From Paratrimastix pyriformis (Eukaryota; Preaxostyla; Paratrimastigidae): DNA of 32,500 bases. The notes under the pieces were generated by a model. It was not told the origin of the DNA, searched no databases, and worked only from the letters and a program-made list of their open reading frames with translations. Of the stretch, positions 27,934-32,500 are shown in pieces. How positions within the stretch are numbered: position 1 is the stretch's first letter; the number at the start of each line of letters is the position of its first letter. The stretch is from contig JAPMOS010000070.1 of NCBI GenBank assembly GCA_027972325.1, forward strand, positions 5,001 to 37,500, read 5' to 3'. Made by a program: the position numbers and the translations under genes.

Positions 27934-28887
27934 CCGCCATCTTCCCCCGAATCGTGGGTCTCGTTCCACTTCCTGCTGCGTAGCATGTTGTCATCTTGTA
28001 CATGGAGCAAATTTCTGTGCGCAATGCGGGGGCGACCTCACATTAAATCTTCAGAATGCTTTCGGCAAAAAATGCCGACCTTGTCCAGCCTACCAATCCA
28101 ACGACACGTCACAATGCTGGCAAAATACCGTGAATCCGTCAGCCTCGGATAAAAAACATCGTCGCCCGAAGATGATCAACGACATTGAAATCCAAGTCCG
28201 CACGTCGTTCTAATAGGATTTATCACCCAGTTTTCGCCCAGAAACTCCTGCAGCCCGCCGCCGCCGCCTCCCCCGCGGCAGGCCTTCCACGTACCCCTCC
28301 CCATCCCCTTCCCCTCCCTCCACTTGTTCTCCCTGCACGGATGCCTCTGCTCCGGCCCCTCGTTCCTGCCCTTGCTCCCGCTCCCGCTCCCGCTCCCGCT
28401 CCCGCTCCCGCTCCCGCTCCAGTTCCAGCTCTTGCTGTTGCCGCTCTTCCAGTTCCCGCTCTTGCTCCCGCTCCTGCAGCTCCTGCTCCTCCCGATGGGC
28501 CTCCGGCCGTACTCCTCACCAAATTACAGCAATTTTTGAGACAAGCGCGGGTCTGTCCACACTTTCTCTCTCCGGGCCAATCGTTTTTTTTTTCCAAAGG
28601 CACCCCTGCCGCCGCCACAAGCACCCCAAGCTCCTCTGCCGCCACAAGCACCTTTGCCGCCACAGGCGGGGGGAGAATTAATCGCGGCGATGGCCGGCTT
28701 TCTCCTCGCGCGCCGCTCCCCCTCGTCACCCACACGCCGACACCGTTCACCCTCATCGTCCCCATCGCGCCGACACCGGCGGCGCCACCACCAACACAGG
28801 AAGAAGAGAAGTCCGTCTTCTTCCTCCTCATCTGCCTCTTCCTCTTCCTCTTCCCCTTCCCCCCGAGCCCGTCCACATCTCATCTGA
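27929..28887 (+). CDS. Zinc-ribbon protein with Pro/Ala-rich and Ser/Arg-rich tail
   Basis: From ATG 27929 the frame reads a zinc-ribbon-like segment, CCVACCHLVHGANFCAQCGG, followed by KKCRPCPAYQ and a basic stretch DKKHRRPKMINDIEIQ. A GTCCG donor at 28196 then marks an intron. The acceptor could be at 28230 or at 28216, and I cannot decide which frame follows. The next block is either a Pro/Ala repeat ending LTKLQQFLRQAR or an Arg/Ser repeat. A clear intron lies at 28551-28599 (GTCTGT to AAAG). After it one frame gives LPPQAGGELIAAMAGF and a Ser/Arg-rich tail RKKRSPSSSSSS ending at TGA 28885-28887. I do not recognise a specific family. The zinc ribbon suggests nucleic-acid or ubiquitin-related binding, and the SR-like tail could suggest a nuclear protein. 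It is divergent from the RNF213-like gene. Confidence 0.5.
28375..28500 (+). repeat. GCTCCC-type hexanucleotide repeat
   Basis: CCCGCTCCCGCTCCCGCT-type hexanucleotide repeats encode Pro-Ala in one frame, Leu-Pro in another and Arg-Ser in the third. They lie inside the zinc-ribbon gene. Because all three frames are open, the repeat cannot be used to choose the reading frame. Confidence 0.85.
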
Positions 28888-29005
28888 TCGTCGCCACCGC
28901 CACCTGTCGCGTTCGTTCACCCCCGTTCGCACCCACCGTACCCCACACGCAAAAAGAAGACTTGATCGCTCTTGCTTCTCGGAGGGGGAGAGAGGGCAGA
29001 GAAGA

Positions 29006-30273
29006 TCACCCACGGTACCCACAGTGGGAGATCGAATCACACACGCAGTGGGGCTCGATCGAGGCGAGGGCCTGTTCAAGAGCAGCATGCAATTCCTCCA
29101 CAGCAAGAAAACCGCTCGCACACTCTTGTCGCAACCTTCGTTTAACTATGCCCCATATTAACTCAATGGGGTTTAATTCGGGGCTATATGTGGGCAAACA
29201 CATCAGAAAAACACCGCCCATCCGCAACACTTGGCGCGCCAACAAGCCTCCCTCCCCGGTGTGGATAGCCCCGTTGTCGACCACCAGGATGTCTCCTGGG
29301 TGGAAGACTTCAAGGTGTCGCAACACAAAAGACAAAAAGTCAGGCCCCTTGGGCGCTTCCGCGAAAACGGAATAGACAAAATGAGAGGTAGGACGTGCGT
29401 TGATCATCCCCATGATGGCGAGCTTGCCGCCTCGATTGTACGAGCCCGCCTGCTGCGCGGGCTCTCCTTTCGCAGACCAACCGGTCAGACGAGCGCCGGT
29501 GGTAAGCCATGAGCTGCCGTCGAGAAAGGGGAGCGTATATTTTTTTTTTTTTTTCAAACCCACCCCGGCAACCGAAATAACCGAGCAGGTGCAGAAATTG
29601 ATTGGAGCGTATATATTCATCCAAGAAACAGTCCGTGAGAGCGTGGAGGGTGGAGTAGGTGGACCTTGCCTCATCAGCAAAAAACAGGCGTGAGGGCTCG
29701 AAGTGCATAACAACATCGACATATTGTAGATAGAAGCGCACATTCTCAGCGGCAAATTTTTCCCTTGCGACGGTTTGAAGTTGCTGCGAGGGCATGTCAG
29801 GTGGCGTGCGCAAGGAGCTGACCTTTTTAGATAGGCCCATGTGCCTGAGGGCAGCGGAGATGGTTTTAAGGCATGGAGCTGGTAGGGAAAGTTGAGAGGC
29901 GCTGATAAAAAAAATGCAGACTATCTCCTCGTAGAACTGTGATCAACGATTGCATTTCGCGTAAGTAGAGTGAAGGATCCAAACCAACTGCGATGGCAAG
30001 AATTTCGCGAAGTTGTTCGTCAACGATAACAGGGCGATAGGATTGTTGGAGCAATGGTTTGAGCCGGTGGACAGTCCGCGCTCCGACATGGCCTTCACGA
30101 ATCAAACGGTCTGTCACCTTAGACACGAAACCGAGACTGACTCCACTTTCTTCTGCAATTGCACGATAGTGGTGACCCCCGAGAACCAACAAAGCAACCT
30201 GCCACCTGCGGAGTCGACATTCGCAGTCGCAGTCAATCCAACAAAAACAAACGAACCAAGTTTTAGGAGGATG
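29006..30273 (-). CDS. IS630/Tc1-type transposase with two introns
   Basis: Exons read on the minus strand are from about 30273 to 29922, then 29878-29665 and 29513-29006. The N-terminal helix-turn-helix is LRRWQVALLVLGGHHYRAIA then EESGVSLGFVSKVTDRLI. Exon junction 1 restores LRGDTPCLKTISAALRHMGL, a second HTH-like element. Junction 2 joins RLFFADEAS to SWLTTGARLTGWSAKGEP. The DDE catalytic set is the Asp in FADEA, the Asp in DILVVDNGAIHTG and the Glu in YSPELNPIELIWGIVKRRLR, ending at stop 29006. The first intron (29879-29921) begins GTCTGC and the second (29514-29664) begins GTCCAC. The start codon is not resolved: upstream open sequence begins only with GTG, so an upstream exon is likely. 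I could not identify terminal inverted repeats. It could be an active element gene or a domesticated one; nothing in the sequence separates the two. Confidence 0.82.
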
Positions 30274-30812
30274 GGGGCTCCCTGGAAAGTAGACCCCTTG
30301 GTTGGAATTGAAGGCGGGAGGCTGCAGCTTGATCGATCGGCAGGCGCAAATTTGCGAACCTTTGAGGGGCACGAAAGGGGGTTCTACAGTGCGAGTGCGA
30401 ACCTTCGGCAGTCCGAGTCCGCAGTGGACTTCGCCCCTTCGCCGAACGAGCGTTCAAAGCGTTCACACTTCGGTTACAAAGACTACGGTGGGAAGCTGGC
30501 TGATCTTTTTCTTCTCGTCACAAGAAGAAGGATCATCAGTCTCTTTCCGAGGTACTCCGATCGGTCGACAGGCAGAAGAAATTGGTGGCTGATTTCTGCG
30601 AAATCACGAATCGAAAATGTCGCACGCGCACGGGAATGTCAGATGACAGACGGTTCAGTCGCATCACCGGCCGACGGGTGGATTCCGGTACTCGCCATTT
30701 CAGCAATAATTGTGTTGCTAGATCGAGGATAAACTGTGTCTGACACTTCATCGAATAGCAGACGACTCAAGGTGTTTCGTTGAACTTGTCGTTGTTGGTT
30801 CTGCAACTGCCG

Positions 30813-30850
<38 letters not shown>

Positions 30851-30900
30851 GCCGTTGCTGCTGATGCTCGTTCTGAAGAATTGCCACTGGGCATCTCGTG
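30274..30900. other. Stretch without a resolved gene, possible 5' exons of the UBL-TerD gene
   Basis: Plus-strand open frames here include a basic/aromatic segment SKRSHFGYKDYGGK (about 30454-30495) and a helical SVDRQKKLVADFCEITN (about 30556-30605). These could be upstream exons of the gene that ends at 31939, but I could not connect them in phase. A GTT microsatellite occupies 30813-30852. The start of the IS630-type transposase gene also lies near the left end. Confidence 0.4.
30813..30852. repeat. GTT trinucleotide microsatellite
   Basis: About 13 GTT units, with flanking GCCGTT, read as poly-Val, poly-Leu or poly-Cys on the plus strand and as poly-Gln or poly-Asn on the minus strand. 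No frame choice can be made from it. Confidence 0.95.
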
Positions 30901-30930
30901 CCCAATCAATGTCGTCATTGCTGTGTTTAG

Positions 30931-31939
30931 TGCCTCGAAAAGGCTCAAACTTGCCCGAAATGTGGGCGTGCAATCGATGCCAATCTTTCCGAAATGGTGG
31001 AGCGCGCACTCATGCCATTCTCCCCTCCGGTTCTCTTGACCCCACCCCCCGGAGTCCGTCTTGGGTCCCCGTTGTTCGTCCATCTCATCTTCTTCATCAT
31101 AGAGTCCGGCCGCAACCGATGGGACCTTCACGGTAACCTTCCTGACTGGAGAGGAAATCACCCTGAAGTATAACCCTGCGCTTCCGATCCGGGAGCTGCG
31201 CGAGTTGATCCATCAACAGCAGCCCGACTATCCCCCAGCCAAGCAGAAGTTGTTCTGGGGCCCAAATGAGCTCGTGGTCTGTTTTCTTTGGTCAAAAAGC
31301 TTCTTATTTTTTGGACGGGGTGGGCAGGACGGTACTTTGGGGACCGCCGGGGTTGTCCCTGGCGCCACCATCCAGATGATCCTTGCAATGTATGCCATCA
31401 AACGGGGTGACTCTCTCAACCACGTCACGTTCGACCTGCATTGGGGCTACCCGCCCTCTGGCCAGGATTACCTCGACGCATCGTGCCTCATTTTCGATGC
31501 AGCCGGGGGCAACCGCGATTTCAAGTGGGCCGACTACAGCAAGAGGGACGAATGCGCCGGAGCTGTGCACCACTCGGGTGACAAAATGACTTCCAGCAGC
31601 GGTTGTCATACCATCGAAATTGACCTGAGGCAGCTCCCGCCCGAGGCTCACTTCCTCTTCTTCACCTTGAGTGCCTACAATTGTCGCGATATCTCCCAGT
31701 TCCACCAACCAGCCGTGAACCTCTTCGAAACCAGGAATCCCGGCCAGCCCCTCACCGAGTACTGCATCCGTCACGCAGGCCGCTCGGAGGCGGTGGTCAT
31801 GTGTGGGCTCTGCAGAGCCGGGGACGGCTGGGTTGTGCAAGCGATCGGCACTCAATGTGCAGGCACTGTCCGCGACTACTCTGATATGATTCGAGTGTGT
31901 CAAGAAACCTTGAGGCGCCCTGGATGGCGGCCCTCCTAA
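30931..31939 (+). CDS. Ubiquitin-like domain fused to a TerD domain, with a possible RING half
   Basis: Exons are 30931-31053 (5' limit uncertain), 31103-31276 and 31328-31939, all phase 0. The introns are 31054-31102 (GTCCGT to ATAG) and 31277-31327 (GTCTGT to GCAG). Across the second intron the protein reads FTVTFLTGEEITLKYNPALP and IRELRELIHQQQPDYP, then KQKLFWGPNELV joined to DGTLGTAGVVPGATIQMIL, a complete ubiquitin-like fold. The rest is a TerD domain: VTFDLHWGYPPSGQDYLDAS, AVHHSGDKMTSSSGCHTIEI, FTLSAYN, and a C-terminal YCIRHAGRSEAVVMCGL, ending at TAA 31937-31939. TerD domains bind calcium and occur in bacterial stress-response operons and scattered eukaryotes. The first exon ends CLEKAQTCPKCGRAIDANL, like the second half of a RING finger. 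An in-frame TAG at 30928-30930 lies just before it, so the true upstream exon is unresolved. Confidence 0.82.
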
Positions 31940-32219
31940 AAAAAAAAGCTCTTTCCCTTCGAGGATGGAACACAAGTGTCGCCCGTGTCCTTGAAAACAC
32001 GCGATGTTCAGGAACTCCAGAATGCTTTGTCTCGAGCCAGTGGATGAGTGGAGCCTTGTGGAGGCTCGCTCAATCTCGAACGAGCTAGACCGGCCGCGGC
32101 GGCGAGTTCTGTGCATGACTTAACGATTGGATCCTCGGTTATTCCCGTTCAGCGTTTTTTGTTTTTTTCAGCGCACCCTTGGCAGCCTCCCCTGTCTGTT
32201 TTCCCGATACACTCTGATA

Positions 32220-32500
32220 TGAATGAAGCTTTCGCATTGCCTCCGACCAACATTTGGTTTCCCGCTCAGAACTCGGTTGTCCTTCGGGTCTATCCCCTAT
32301 CCCCCACGACCGCGCCGCAGCAGATCTTTACTCTCTTCGCGCGGTTCGGTGAGATTGAGGACTTTTCACTCGAAAAGTTTGGCATGCCTTATCTGACTGC
32401 CTTCTTTCGGTCTGTTTTCTTCTCCACGCCATCCAGGCCGACTTTTGGGCGGCAGGTATAAAAACCGAGCAAGCGCCGCATTTGCGAAACAGACTTTGAA
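32220..32500 (+). CDS. Probable RRM RNA-binding protein, first exon, runs off the window
   Basis: From ATG 32220 the frame reads MNEAFALPPTNIWFPAQ, then SVVLRVYPLSPTTAPQQIF, TLFARFGEIEDFSLEKFGMP and YLTAFF. This follows the RRM pattern of beta1 (RNP2-like VVLRVYPL), a helix ending FARFGEI, and a beta2-beta3 segment (RNP1 position, YLTAFF). A GTCTGT donor near 32418 and a CCATCCAG acceptor near 32443 suggest a short intron. The following sequence can read ADFWAAG, which would fit the second RRM helix, but phase does not join cleanly in my reading. The domain call is tentative and the gene is incomplete. Confidence 0.5.

Noticed and set aside
28900-30430. GTTCGCAC matches on either side of the IS630-type transposase as terminal inverted repeats
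   Set aside because: Only eight bases match, they are not adjacent to TA target sites, and similar words are common here. I could not define the element's ends.
30898-30935. In-frame TAG (and the TAA at 22220) as evidence for a genetic code in which TAA/TAG encode glutamine
   Set aside because: RNF213-like exons of over 700 codons contain many glutamines, all CAA/CAG, and no in-frame TAA or TAG, and the UBL-TerD gene ends at TAA. Short introns or lesions explain the two cases better.
32455-32466. TATAAAAA as a TATA box
   Set aside because: It lies within the probable RRM gene just after a likely splice acceptor, with no start signal visible before the window ends.

Overview
This window looks like nuclear DNA of a GC-rich, intron-bearing microbial eukaryote. 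The evidence is short spliceosomal introns (about 30-70 nt, a few longer) that restore reading phase in conserved eukaryotic genes, abundant microsatellites, and several classes of eukaryotic transposon. I cannot name the species from the sequence. Most introns begin GTCTGT or GTCCGT instead of GTAAGT, which is a distinctive signature.

Layout. At 1-1480 there are microsatellites and a polyglutamine-type CAG/CAA tract with no convincing conserved gene. At 1481-3353 (minus) lies a six-exon BUD22/SRFBP1-like gene. From 27906 down to 3829 (minus) runs one giant gene encoding an RNF213-like AAA+ ubiquitin ligase of roughly 4,800 residues: N-terminal and stalk region, AAA core with three P-loops, an E3 shell with an RZ finger but no RING that I can see, and the RNF213 C-terminal domain. 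Two mobile-element insertions split it. A 5 kb non-LTR retrotransposon sits between the RZ exon and the C-terminal exon (about 5990-11100). A 210-nt MITE plus a 3.3 kb PIF/Harbinger-type transposon sit in a coding exon (20668-24187).

Divergent from the giant gene is a plus-strand gene with a zinc ribbon and a Pro/Ala/Ser/Arg-rich tail (27929-28887). It is followed by an intron-containing IS630/Tc1-type transposase (minus, 29006-30273), a ubiquitin-like/TerD fusion gene (plus, to 31939), and the first exon of a probable RRM gene that runs off the window (32220-32500).

The most unusual items are: (1) the GTCYGT 5' splice sites; (2) a non-LTR element combining a GIY-YIG nuclease, reverse transcriptase, RNase H and an R2-type restriction-like endonuclease; (3) a tandem MITE/Harbinger insertion at a single TA inside the RNF213-like reading frame, where removing the elements and one TA restores the frame exactly; (4) a RING-less RNF213 homologue whose RZ finger has Tyr at the usual His position; (5) a ubiquitin-like domain fused to TerD. 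All gene models come from reading frames, splice phase and remembered family motifs; no search was run.
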